This document shows, piece by piece, positions 27,461 to 35,972 of a stretch of 64,000 bases of DNA (position 1 is the first letter of the stretch; each line of letters begins with the position of its first letter). Under the pieces are notes generated by a model. The model made no database searches and had not been told where the DNA came from. It saw nothing but the letters and a program-made list of their open reading frames with translations. The position numbers and the translations under genes were made by a program. The DNA lies in contig JAFDZV010000033.1 in NCBI GenBank assembly GCA_018266795.1, positions 62,001 through 126,000 of the forward strand, written 5' to 3'. The stretch comes from Bacteroidota bacterium. GTDB lineage: Bacteria > Bacteroidota > Ignavibacteria > OLB7.

Positions 27461-28150
27461 ATGATTCGTTCGGTACCAGGTCCGGTTACGACGTTGACGG
27501 TGTTCTCGTTCGCACCGCGCATGAGAGCGTGGGCGTTTGCACAGATGGGGCTGGCCCGCCCGCTGCTGCGGAGCGTGCCCGGCATGCGCTTTCACAAGCT
27601 TCTCGGCACCGGCCGGGGAATCGGGTTTACGCTTCGTCCGGACTGGGGCCGGTATGCGCTGCTCGGTGTGTGGGATTCCGAGGAGGATGCCCGTGCATTC
27701 CTGCGCTCGTCGCGATTCATGGAGCGCTACCGTCGCTGCGCCATGCGTGAATGGACAACGATTCTCGAAACTATCTCGGCGCACGGTGCATGGGATGGAG
27801 TCAACCCCTTCCTGCCTTCGGGAAGATCCGACGCCGACGGCCGTGTTGGCGTGCTTACGCGGGCAACCATTCGTCCTGGCCGTCTGCGACCGTTCTGGAA
27901 GATGGTTGCGCCGATCAGCGAGGCGCTGGGCCGTGCGGAGGGGCTCGAGTACTCGATCGGGATCGGCGAGGTTCCGTTTATCAGGCAGGCCACGCTCTCC
28001 ATCTGGAGCGATCACGCCGCCATGAAGCGATTCGCGTACGCCGATCCGATACATCGCGGCGTCGTGCAGCGAACGCGCGCAGAGTCCTGGTATGCCGAGG
28101 AACTCTTCGCCCGCTTTGCCGTGGTTCACGTCGGCGGACAATTGCAATAG
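27461..28150 (+). CDS. crtA: Spheroidene monooxygenase-like protein (CrtA family)
   Basis: The protein has 229 aa from the ATG at 27461; the frame is open to 27416, but the family N-terminus (TLTVFSFAPRMRAWAFAQMGL) fits this start. Other family blocks are FHKLLGTGRGIGFTLRPDWGRYALLGVW, the region around WDGVNPF, then TRATIRP with FWKMVAPISEAL. The C-terminal part reads QATLSIWSDHAAMKRFAYADP. CrtA oxygenates acyclic carotenoids (spheroidene to spheroidenone) in phototrophs, but homologues occur in non-phototrophic Bacteroidota, where the substrate may differ. The gene starts 16 bases after the PLD-like gene and so may belong to the same operon. Confidence 0.83.
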   Translation: MIRSVPGPVTTLTVFSFAPRMRAWAFAQMGLARPLLRSVPGMRFHKLLGTGRGIGFTLRPDWGRYALLGVWDSEEDARAFLRSSRFMERYRRCAMREWTTILETISAHGAWDGVNPFLPSGRSDADGRVGVLTRATIRPGRLRPFWKMVAPISEALGRAEGLEYSIGIGEVPFIRQATLSIWSDHAAMKRFAYADPIHRGVVQRTRAESWYAEELFARFAVVHVGGQLQ

Positions 28151-28234
28151 TGGCGTAGAGCCTCTCTTCCTTCCCATGGCTTCGGCGCGCGGCCGTGCCG
28201 GGCGATTGTCCCATCCTTCTTCGTTCACTGACCG

Positions 28235-29947
28235 ATGCACGATCGACCCTTGATTTCCGCTGCTGCCACGCATGATCTGGGAACGCTGCTGGAGTTCAGC
28301 CGCATTCTCAACGAGTGCGATTCGCGCGAGGTGATCTTCAGCAACGTTCTTCTTTCGTTGATGGGGAAGCTGGGCCTCGGGCGCGCCGGTGTTGCGGTTC
28401 CAGTGGGCGACGGTGCGTTCGTTGTGGAGCACGTGAAGGGAGGGGCTGCGGATCTGATGGGGCTGCAGGTGTCGTGGGACCCTGCGCGATGCCATGGCAT
28501 CTACCCGGTCAACGATGCGTTTGCCCTGCAGGAGGAGCGCGGGCGTGCCGCAGCCGCCAGGGTGGCACAGGTGATGCCGGTGACATCCGGCGAAACCATG
28601 TATGCCCTTCTGCTTCTGGGCTCGCCGCTGGTGCGTACGATATCGGAGGCTGAGGCGCTAAGCTATACGCTGTTGATAGGTGCAATTGCGGCGATGGCGT
28701 TGGAGGGTTGCGAGACACGCAGTTCGCTCTTCGAAGCCAACCGCCGGCTGGAGCGGCGCATCCACCGTCTGCGCTCGCTCTTCGAGGCGGTGCGCGAGTT
28801 CAGCGCCCTTCTGGATCAGGGTGCCATTCTCCGGCTGCTTGGATTCACGTTGATGGGGGAGATGGCGATCTCGCGCTTCTGCGTTGCGTTGAGTGCCGGA
28901 GAAGGCTACCGTGAGGTGGTGAATCATCGGTTCAGCGCTGTCTTCCCGCCCGAGGTATTGGCGATCGTTGCCGGGTGGGGAATGCGGGTATTCAACGAGC
29001 GCCGTGGATTGAGCGATCAGGAAGCGACACTTTTCGATCTCGGCGTACGCGCCGCGGTGCCGATGGAAGCGCAGGGAAGTCTCCGCGGGCTGCTGCTGGT
29101 TGGCGAGCGCCTGCAGTACGATTTCGATGAGGAGGATGTGGAGTATCTGGCTTCGCTGGCGAACCTGGCGATCGGAGCGCTGGAGAACGCCCGGCTGCTG
29201 GAGGAGATGATCGTAAAGGAGCGCATGGAGGAGGACCTCCGGATTGCCGCCGATATCCAGCAGGCCCTGCTTCCGCGGGCGCTCCCCACGGTAGCCGGGT
29301 ATGAACTGGCGGCGCAAACAACACCCACGCAGCAGGTTGGCGGCGACTGCTACGATGCAATCGAACTGCACGATGGGCGCGTGCTGATTACGATAGCCGA
29401 TGTCTCCGGCAAGGGTACGCCCGCTTCGCTTCTGATGGCAAGCGTTCAGGCGGCCGTGCGTGCGCTTGCGCAGCTTAGCCTGCCGCTGGATGATTTCGTT
29501 GCCCGGGTCAACGATGTGATCTACAACAACACGGCGCCGGACAAGTTCATCACAGCCTTCTTCGGTGTGATCGATCCGGTTGCTCATACGTTCACCTACG
29601 TCAATGCCGGGCACAACCCGCCATTCCTTTTCTCGGCCGACGGTATCTCCAAACTCGAATGTGGCGGCGTGATTCTGGGGATCATGCCGTCGCTGATTCC
29701 ATATATGGTAGGGACGATCGTGCTGCAGCCGGGAGATCTGTTGTTGCTGTACACCGACGGTGTGAACGAAGCGTTCGACACGCATCAACAGGAGTACGGC
29801 GAAGCGCGGATGCAGGCGCTGTTTGCGAACAGCCACACGTGTTCCGCCATGGAGGCGGTGGAGCGGCTGCGCGCCGACGTGCGGCGGTTCATTGGAGCCG
29901 CCCCGCAGTCCGACGATATCACGATCGTGACGCTGCGCCGGGTTTGA
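28235..29947 (+). CDS. GAF-domain PP2C-type serine phosphatase (RsbU/SpoIIE family)
   Basis: The protein has 570 aa with no transmembrane segment. The N-terminal ~310 residues hold sensory GAF-like regions (LLEFSRILNECDSREVIFSNVL and a second near 180-300 with LRGLLLVGERLQYDFDEEDVEYL). The coiled linker MEEDLRIAADIQQALLP leads into the PP2C/SpoIIE domain (~340-570). Its metal-binding motifs are GGDCYDA, ADVSGKGTPASLLMA, FGVIDP, NAGHNPP, YTDGVNEAF and SDDITIVTL. It dephosphorylates anti-sigma antagonists (RsbV-like) in partner-switching stress pathways. No RsbV/RsbW gene lies in this window. It is likely part of the plus-strand run before rodZ. Confidence 0.93.
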   Translation: MHDRPLISAAATHDLGTLLEFSRILNECDSREVIFSNVLLSLMGKLGLGRAGVAVPVGDGAFVVEHVKGGAADLMGLQVSWDPARCHGIYPVNDAFALQEERGRAAAARVAQVMPVTSGETMYALLLLGSPLVRTISEAEALSYTLLIGAIAAMALEGCETRSSLFEANRRLERRIHRLRSLFEAVREFSALLDQGAILRLLGFTLMGEMAISRFCVALSAGEGYREVVNHRFSAVFPPEVLAIVAGWGMRVFNERRGLSDQEATLFDLGVRAAVPMEAQGSLRGLLLVGERLQYDFDEEDVEYLASLANLAIGALENARLLEEMIVKERMEEDLRIAADIQQALLPRALPTVAGYELAAQTTPTQQVGGDCYDAIELHDGRVLITIADVSGKGTPASLLMASVQAAVRALAQLSLPLDDFVARVNDVIYNNTAPDKFITAFFGVIDPVAHTFTYVNAGHNPPFLFSADGISKLECGGVILGIMPSLIPYMVGTIVLQPGDLLLLYTDGVNEAFDTHQQEYGEARMQALFANSHTCSAMEAVERLRADVRRFIGAAPQSDDITIVTLRRV

Positions 29948-30125
29948 ACATCCGCAACCGGCCCATGGACTCGGGTATTCCCGCCGCTCGCGGGCGGCTG
30001 CGAGCGATTATGCCGCATATTATTTTACGAGAGCGCTCGCGCCGCTTGATAATAAGTTCGGTGCCGTTGTAGCTTCACATTCCGATCCGGTTCTGCATTT
30101 ACCCTTCACTGGACTGCTTCCCTTC

Positions 30126-31181
30126 ATGACTGTTGGGCAACGACTGCACGCAGCGCGCGAGGCGAATGGAATGTCGATCGGCGACGTTGCACGACGAACC
30201 TACATTCAGCCAAAATTCATCCAGGCGATCGAAGAGGACAATCTCGCGGTTATTCCAGAGTCGCATCGCAGATTGTTTGTTCGAGAGTTTGCGAAGAGCG
30301 TTGGCGAACGCCCCGACGAGTTGCTTGCTCTGCTACCGGAACAGGCGCCGCCGCCGCTTCCCATCGCCGTACAGGCGATTCCGGAAACCGTGCGCCCGAT
30401 AGTCAGTACGCCGCCATCGCAGGTGCCGCCCGTTCCGGATGAGGAGAGAAAAGTCTACAGCGACTTTCTCAAGCGGCTTTCGAATGAAGGGGGAATCAAA
30501 CTCGGCAACAGCAAGCTCTCCATCTGGTTGATCGGGAGCGCCGTTCTGCTGCTTCTGCTTGTGGCGATTTACTATCTGTTCCTCCGCCCCGAGCATTCGA
30601 CAACCGCAGGACGAAAGTCGAAGGTGGACTCCGCAGGTTCGCCGACTCAGGTGCTCTCTCGAGGACCGGCCGACACCAACGCCGAGGCAGGCGATGCGCC
30701 GCCTGCTGCTGCCACGCCGGCCGCCGGCGACAGCCTTACGCTGGAAGGAAAGGCCACGTCCAAGATCTGGTTTGCGATCGTGATGGACGGGAAGCGCAGC
30801 GAGACCGGCACGCTGGACAGCGGCTCGGTGAAGGTGTGGCGGGCAACGCAGCACTTCAAACTCTCGCTCGGCAATGCCGGGGGGCTCCAGCTATCGCTCA
30901 ACGACAAATCGATCGGCACTCTGGGACCGGCTCGAACCAGCGTTCGCAATCAGATTATCGATGCATCCGGCGTGCGCCGCCTTACAGCGCCGCACAGGCC
31001 TGCCGCTCCCGAAAGCGCCGCCGTACCGAACGGTGCACATCCGGCAACGCCTCGTTCGTCTGCGCCGCATTCGGGAACATCTCGATCCGGAGCCGGCCAC
31101 CATCCCACCCGCCAGCACGGCGGCGCACTACCGCGCATCATTACGCCAACCGAACTGCGAACCACGCCGCCGCAGCGCTGA
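30126..31181 (+). CDS. rodZ: RodZ-like cytoskeletal anchor protein
   Basis: The protein has 351 aa. The N-terminal HTH_25 domain (residues ~1-75) contains LHAAREANGMSIGDVARRTYIQPKFIQAIEE and FVREFAKSVG. A Pro-rich linker and a cytoplasmic region lead to a transmembrane helix (LSIWLIGSAVLLLLLVAIYYLFL, ~137-160). The periplasmic C-terminus holds a DUF4115 domain (SLTLEGKATSKIWFAIVMDGK ... KVWRATQHFKLSLGNAGGL). RodZ links MreB to the elongation machinery and helps set rod shape. The C-terminal ~60 residues are rich in Pro, His and Thr. It ends before a strong hairpin. Confidence 0.9.
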   Translation: MTVGQRLHAAREANGMSIGDVARRTYIQPKFIQAIEEDNLAVIPESHRRLFVREFAKSVGERPDELLALLPEQAPPPLPIAVQAIPETVRPIVSTPPSQVPPVPDEERKVYSDFLKRLSNEGGIKLGNSKLSIWLIGSAVLLLLLVAIYYLFLRPEHSTTAGRKSKVDSAGSPTQVLSRGPADTNAEAGDAPPAAATPAAGDSLTLEGKATSKIWFAIVMDGKRSETGTLDSGSVKVWRATQHFKLSLGNAGGLQLSLNDKSIGTLGPARTSVRNQIIDASGVRRLTAPHRPAAPESAAVPNGAHPATPRSSAPHSGTSRSGAGHHPTRQHGGALPRIITPTELRTTPPQR

Positions 31182-31236
31182 CGTTGCGCGGCGATCCGGG
31201 CGCGCAACTCCGTGCGAGAAGTCATCGGCAATTCAA

Positions 31237-31271
31237 CAACGGCGCGCGAAGCAATGCTTCGCGCGCCGTTG
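31237..31271. terminator. Long perfect hairpin between converging rodZ and phytoene synthase genes
   Basis: A 16-bp perfect stem (CAACGGCGCGCGAAGC / GCTTCGCGCGCCGTTG) with a three-base loop (AAT) lies here. It is not followed by a U-run, so it may be a bidirectional transcription stop or a stable 3' end. Confidence 0.65.
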
Positions 31272-31369
31272 CAGCATCAGGAGAGATCGTTCTACGATTC
31301 AACCACGCACCCTACAGTGCAGAGTAGCGATCCCTTCGTACGGCTCTGCGATGGTGGCTGCCGGAATGT

Positions 31370-32251
31370 TCATCGCGTTGCATACCAGAGAGTCGGCACC
31401 GTCAGCAACTTTCGATGAAGCGGCACGGCCGCCCGCGAGGAGAACACGTCGTAATCGTTCCGTTCTATCACGCCAAGAATACGCCGGTAGTTGTGGCTCA
31501 TCAGTGTCACGGTGAGGCGGCTGTCCCGCTCCAGCATGGCGATGCCACGGTCCGCACTGTTGTAGTACTCATGCGTCCGCGCAATCTGAAAGCGCATCAT
31601 CGCACGAAAGCCCGGGCCCACGTCCTGTGCCGCCAATGTCTGCTCGCCGACTCCGAAGTTCCGCAGTTCATCGAGCGGGAGATAGACCCGGCCGTTCAGA
31701 TAGTCTTCGTTGATATCCCGGAGGATATTGGTGAGCTGCATGGCGATGCCGAGATCGATTGCATGGCCAAGCGCTGCGCGATCCGAATAGCCGAATATCT
31801 CGGTGGTCATCAGTCCAACAACGGAGGCTACCTTGTAGCAATAATCGCGGAGCTGATCGAACGAAGCGAATCGTACCGTCGGACGAAGATCCGACAGCAC
31901 GCCGTCAATCAATTGGTCCGGAAGCGAGCGTTCGATGTTGAAGGTCTGAAGCGTATGTGCCCAGGCAGCCATGATCGGCCCATCGGCCGGGCGGCCGGCG
32001 TAGATGCAATCCAGTTCCGCACGCAACGCCTCCATGACACACCCAACGGCCTCACGTTCGGATGCGCCGGCGGAGAAAAGCACGCGGTCCACAAGATCGT
32101 CCACATGACGGCAGAATGCGTAGACGGCGTAGCACGCGGCCCGCTTCGGCTCCGGAAGGAACAGCGAGGCGAAGTAGAATGTCTTTGCATGCTTCAGTGT
32201 GACACGGCGGCAATGGGCGTATGCGTCACGTATTGTGCGGTCCATGCTCAT
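31370..32251 (-). CDS. crtB: Phytoene/squalene synthase
   Basis: The protein has 293 aa, typical of trans-isoprenyl diphosphate synthases that join two prenyl diphosphates head to head. The first Asp-rich motif is FCRHVDDLVDRV (D51-D55) and the second is NILRDINEDYLNGRVYLP (D179, D183). CRRVTLKHAKTFYFASLFLP at the N-terminus favours phytoene synthase (CrtB), but squalene synthase or HpnD cannot be excluded. CrtA-like lies 3.2 kb away on the opposite strand; no desaturase or cyclase gene lies in the window. It is divergent from radA. Confidence 0.88.
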   Translation of the reverse strand: MSMDRTIRDAYAHCRRVTLKHAKTFYFASLFLPEPKRAACYAVYAFCRHVDDLVDRVLFSAGASEREAVGCVMEALRAELDCIYAGRPADGPIMAAWAHTLQTFNIERSLPDQLIDGVLSDLRPTVRFASFDQLRDYCYKVASVVGLMTTEIFGYSDRAALGHAIDLGIAMQLTNILRDINEDYLNGRVYLPLDELRNFGVGEQTLAAQDVGPGFRAMMRFQIARTHEYYNSADRGIAMLERDSRLTVTLMSHNYRRILGVIERNDYDVFSSRAAVPLHRKLLTVPTLWYATR

Positions 32252-32515
32252 GTTCAGACTCGCCGGATATGGAACGTGTGGGGCGTGCGCGTGTGCCGAT
32301 CGGGCGGTAATCTATCAGATCGCCTGGTGAGATGAAACAACCGGTGGTTGCGCAATCCGAACGCCGGATACGCCCGCACCGTCCGGCATCTTCCGATCGC
32401 AGTCGATATCTTTCCGCTGCACTCCATCTCTCCAGATGTGCTCCACGGGAATTCCAGGCCGGCATCCGAAAGGGGTGGGCGGCCCGTTGTACCTGCCAGC
32501 TTCGATATAATCTTC

Positions 32516-33877
32516 ATGGCAAAGACACGAGTTCGTTTTGTATGCCAGTCATGCGGCGCCAGTTCGGCGCGCTGGCTGGGGAAGTGCCCATCGTGCGGAG
32601 CATGGGAAACGTATGTTGAGGAAACCGTCTCCGCGCCTGAACCGGCGCGGGCCACAGGGCCACGCTCCTCCTCCTCCGGCGGACAGGTGATGGCACTGAG
32701 CGCCGTCTCCGTGGAAACCGAACCGCGCATCAGCACGGGGATCGGGGAGTTGGACCGTGTGCTGGGAGGCGGCATCATGGCCGGCTCCATCATACTGGTT
32801 GGCGGCGACCCCGGAGTCGGGAAGTCCACGCTGATGGCACAGATGTGCCAGGGGCTTGCAGGGCGATCGGTTCTTTACGTCTCCGGCGAGGAGTCGCCGC
32901 TGCAGATCAAGCTGCGAAGCGATCGCCTGGGCGTGACCAATCCCGGCATTCATATCCTTGCCGAGACCAATCTGGAGTTGATCCTCGGTGCCATCAGGAC
33001 GATGAATCCGGAGATCGCAATCATCGATTCGATTCAGACCACCTATCATCCCCAGGTGGAGTCCGCGCCGGGTTCGGTCGCCCAGGTGCGCGAGTGCACC
33101 GGTGTGTTGATGCAGACTGCAAAGGCGGGGGGCACGGCCATTTTCGTTATCGGCCATGTTACCAAGGAGGGAACGATCGCCGGACCGAAAGTGCTGGAGC
33201 ACATGGTTGATACGGTGCTGCAGTTCGAGGGCGAGCGTACACACCTGTACCGCATACTGCGCGCTGCCAAGAATCGCTACGGCTCCACCAACGAGATCGG
33301 TGTGTTCGAGATGGGGGATCGGGGCCTGGAGGAGGTAGGCAATCCAAGCTCTGTCTTTCTATCAGAACGAACATTCGGCTCCAGCGGATGTGTGATCACT
33401 GCAACGCTGGAGGGAACGCGTCCAATTCTGGTCGAGACGCAGGCGCTGGTAACTCCCTCCAGTTACGGCGTGCCCCAGCGGGCTGCCACGGGATTCGACT
33501 ACAAACGGCTCCAGATGCTTCTTGCTGTCCTGGAGAAGAGGCTTGGGCTCGGGCTTGGGCAGTACGATGTGTTCGTGAACATAGCCGGTGGCGTTCGCGT
33601 GGACGATCCCGCAGTGGACCTGGCCGTTGCCGCGGCCATCGTTTCCAGCTATCGCGATGTGCCGGCAGATTCCGGCACGGTGGTTGTTGGCGAGGTAGGC
33701 TTGGGAGGAGAGATACGAACCGTGGCGCAGGTTGAGCAGCGAATTGCCGAGGCGGCGAAGCTAGGCTTTCAGGGAGTGATTACGCCCGCCTCCAATCTGA
33801 AGCGCATCGCGCAGCGCGGCGGACTGAGGATACAGGGTGTCTCCACCGTGTTGGAGGCGATCGATGCGGTAGTGTGA
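32516..33877 (+). CDS. radA: DNA repair protein RadA (Sms)
   Basis: The protein has 453 aa from the ATG at 32516, which gives the family start MAKTRVRFVCQSCG. A C4 zinc finger (CQSCG ... CPSCGAW) is at residues ~10-32. The RecA-like ATPase core has Walker A (GGDPGVGKST) near 100, and the KNRFG motif appears as KNRYG. The C-terminal Lon-protease-like domain holds the segment QYDVFVNIAGGVRVDDPAVDLAVA. RadA processes branched recombination intermediates. The frame is open upstream to 32348. A short hairpin follows the gene, then lexA. Confidence 0.96.
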   Translation: MAKTRVRFVCQSCGASSARWLGKCPSCGAWETYVEETVSAPEPARATGPRSSSSGGQVMALSAVSVETEPRISTGIGELDRVLGGGIMAGSIILVGGDPGVGKSTLMAQMCQGLAGRSVLYVSGEESPLQIKLRSDRLGVTNPGIHILAETNLELILGAIRTMNPEIAIIDSIQTTYHPQVESAPGSVAQVRECTGVLMQTAKAGGTAIFVIGHVTKEGTIAGPKVLEHMVDTVLQFEGERTHLYRILRAAKNRYGSTNEIGVFEMGDRGLEEVGNPSSVFLSERTFGSSGCVITATLEGTRPILVETQALVTPSSYGVPQRAATGFDYKRLQMLLAVLEKRLGLGLGQYDVFVNIAGGVRVDDPAVDLAVAAAIVSSYRDVPADSGTVVVGEVGLGGEIRTVAQVEQRIAEAAKLGFQGVITPASNLKRIAQRGGLRIQGVSTVLEAIDAVV

Positions 33878-33904
33878 CGCGATCAACCAGGCGGGAGATC
33901 GTGG

Positions 33905-33933
33905 CGCCCGGAATCCGTTGTGGACTCCGGGCG
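33905..33933 (+). terminator. Hairpin after radA
   Basis: The stem CGCCCGGAATCC / GGACTCCGGGCG has one mismatch and a five-base loop. TTGCTGTTT follows. It lies 28 bases after the radA stop. Confidence 0.65.
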
Positions 33934-34025
33934 TTGCTGTTTCCGGCTCGATTCCGCAATTCGCGGCCCATACGAGGGAGTGGGACCCCTGAAGAAAAAA
34001 AATGCAAAGATGTTCTTTTGAATAC

Positions 34026-34067
34026 CCAGTATTATCTGGCTATGTCGATCCGGGTTTCGTATATTTG
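34026..34067 (+). promoter_or_regulatory. Candidate lexA promoter and operator
   Basis: TATATTTG (34060-34067) matches the Bacteroidetes -7 consensus TANNTTTG. The dyad CCAG-N6-CTGG (34026-34029 and 34036-34039) lies just upstream and could be a LexA operator by analogy with the dyads of other phyla. The leader to the lexA start would be long (about 205 bases), so other promoters may lie closer. No TTG -33 box is obvious. Confidence 0.3.
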
Positions 34068-34281
34068 CACACGTTAATGGACGAGGCGCTGCTATCACGA
34101 GACGAGCGGCCGCTCAGCAGAAAGATTGGAATATCGGCAGATTCCTTGAAAATTTGGTGCTATGGAGCATGAGACAACGAGCAATCGGGATCGGCCTGCG
34201 GTAGGCGTAGAAAACTTGCGCCGGCAGCAATTAACCCTTGCGTCGATACCCTGAACTCACTATGTTCGTGCCCGAAAAGTT

Positions 34282-34953
34282 ATGGCTATCAACAACCCGC
34301 TGACGCAACTTACTCCGCGGCAACGCGAGATTCTGGAGTACATCGTAAGCTTCCAGAAGCGCGTAGGTCGTACTCCGACAGGTCCGGAGATTGCCACGCA
34401 TTTCCGGTTCAAGGATCCTTCTCCCGCATATCAGCATCTGAGCCTGATGGAGAAGAAGGGGTTCATTGAGCTGTCGCGCGCGGGGCAGGGAAAGCCGATG
34501 GGAATCAAGTTGACGGATCGAGCTCAAAATCTGTTTTCGACATCTTGGGCGGTGTTGGGAACGATTCCGGCTGGTCCCCTTTCGGAAGTCCTGGCCGAAG
34601 AAACGACGCAGAGGATCGATCGTATCGACGACCTTATCCCCGATCTGCAGCCGGGAGATTTCTTTCTCTCGGTGAGCGGGGACTCGATGATCGAGGCAGG
34701 GTTGGTTCCAGGACAGTATGTGATTGTTCGGCCGGGTCTTGTTCCAAAGAGCGGGGATATTTGTGCGGTTTGGGTGGAAGGCCAGGGGAGCACGTTGAAG
34801 CAGGTTTTCTTCGAGGACGGTGTTGTGCGTTTACAGCCCGCCAATAGTATGTACAAGGCCCAGGTCTATCCGGCTGAGATTGTCCGGGTTCAAGGGGTTC
34901 TTGTGGCTGCGTTGTCTATCGAGAAGTTCAGACGCAGTTCCGGCCGTACCTGA
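34282..34953 (+). CDS. lexA: LexA repressor
   Basis: The protein has 223 aa. The N-terminal winged helix-turn-helix (residues ~8-78, with LTPRQREILEYIV and GPEIATHF) is the DNA-binding domain. The autocleavage site is Ala97-Gly98 in IPAGPL. The catalytic serine is S135 (SGDSM) and the lysine is K173 (STLKQV), as in the S24 self-cleaving family. It represses the SOS regulon and is cleaved on RecA activation. It follows radA after 404 bases and ends with a hairpin. Confidence 0.95.
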   Translation: MAINNPLTQLTPRQREILEYIVSFQKRVGRTPTGPEIATHFRFKDPSPAYQHLSLMEKKGFIELSRAGQGKPMGIKLTDRAQNLFSTSWAVLGTIPAGPLSEVLAEETTQRIDRIDDLIPDLQPGDFFLSVSGDSMIEAGLVPGQYVIVRPGLVPKSGDICAVWVEGQGSTLKQVFFEDGVVRLQPANSMYKAQVYPAEIVRVQGVLVAALSIEKFRRSSGRT

Positions 34954-35171
34954 TGTGCGGCCATAGAGATCGATTTGCATGACAACCCGTACCCTGCTGC
35001 ACTCCGTTCGCCACACGGAGCCCGCGCTGGCCGGTATGTAGCCCACCGAGCGTGGCGCGGCATGCGTTGGCAGCCTTGCACATGACGTGTCTCCTCGACA
35101 CCGGAGGAGAGGGCGCCACCAACGCAGGGTTGGATTGTCCGAGATTTCACCATCACACCTGAAAGGAGCCA

Positions 35172-35206
35172 AGGCGGGGGTAGGGACGATGTTCCTATCC
35201 CCGCCT
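35172..35206. terminator. Hairpin between lexA and the converging cyclase gene
   Basis: A 13-bp stem with one G-T pair (AGGCGGGGGTAGG / CCTATCCCCGCCT) and a nine-base loop. GCCGTTGTAGCC follows on the plus strand. Confidence 0.65.
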
Positions 35207-35249
35207 GCCGTTGTAGCCTTATTCTGCAGACTGCCGGATATGAACTCTT

Positions 35250-35918
35250 TCAGTTGTGAATGACACCGTAGGCGCGTACGGGAAAGGTGCCGAAGTTGCG
35301 AACCTTCGCCGGCACAGCATGGAAGCGAAATCCGTTGTCTGGTAGAGCCGAGAGATTGGCAAGGTGCTCCACGATCGGTACCCCTGCGCCCAGAAGGATC
35401 GTGTGCGCCGGACGGCTCATATCCTCGGTGTCGTCGATGTTCAATGAATCGATGCCCACCAGCGCAACGCCGGCATCGCGCAGATACCCGGCCGCCGCGC
35501 TCGTGAGGAATGGGTGTCCCTCGAAGTAGGCGTCGGTGCGCCAGTGCCGGTCCCATCCGGTCTGGATCAGCACGGCTCGACCCGCGGGGTCGATTCCCGA
35601 AAAGTGTTCGGGACCGATTGCCCGCCCGTGCTGTTCGGCCGACACGCGAACCACAACGCCATCCAGATCCGCAAGCGAGTCGAGCGGCAATCCGGCAAGG
35701 TCCGCGCCGTCGGCATATCGATGGAACGGCGAATCCACATACGTGCCGGTGTTCGCAACCATCTCGATCTTCCCGATATGAAACTCCGTCCCCTCGTCGT
35801 AGATCGCCCGCGATGCCTTGCGGCTCAGATAGTCGCAAATGATCGGCCCCGGCAGTCCCTTGTAGGTTATCATCTCCGCCTCGATCGTGTGGCTTACATC
35901 GATCAGCTGCTGGCCCAT
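35250..35918 (-). CDS. Cyclase family protein (kynurenine formamidase-like)
   Basis: The protein has 222 aa from the ATG at 35918, with GGGAGAT just before it. It belongs to the cyclase/arylformamidase fold (Pfam Cyclase): LIDVSHTIEAEM at the start, then NTGTYVDSPFHRYADG (~51-66) in place of the common HxGTHxDxPxH, and IQTGWDRHW, IDSLNIDD and HTILLGAGVPIVEHL. The replacement of the first and second His of the metal motif by Asn and Tyr is known in a sub-group but changes the metal site. Substrate could be N-formylkynurenine or an unrelated ester/amide. It is 54 bases downstream of the DUF1835 gene on the same strand. Confidence 0.83.
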   Translation of the reverse strand: MGQQLIDVSHTIEAEMITYKGLPGPIICDYLSRKASRAIYDEGTEFHIGKIEMVANTGTYVDSPFHRYADGADLAGLPLDSLADLDGVVVRVSAEQHGRAIGPEHFSGIDPAGRAVLIQTGWDRHWRTDAYFEGHPFLTSAAAGYLRDAGVALVGIDSLNIDDTEDMSRPAHTILLGAGVPIVEHLANLSALPDNGFRFHAVPAKVRNFGTFPVRAYGVIHN

Positions 35919-35972
35919 ATCTCCCTGGTGTTTGAATGATCGGCGTGCGTTCTGGCTGCGGCGCACTCCGCT

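Larger units (their letters stand above)
33878..34281. other. Intergenic region between radA and lexA
   Basis: This 404-base region holds a terminator hairpin (33905-33933), an A-rich and then AT-rich stretch (33990-34070), a dyad and a TANNTTTG-like element (34026-34067), and about 200 bases of leader. I see no open frame with family character. Confidence 0.6.

Noticed and set aside
32506-32511. TATAAT box before radA
   Set aside because: It lies four bases before the radA start codon, too close to serve as its -10 element.
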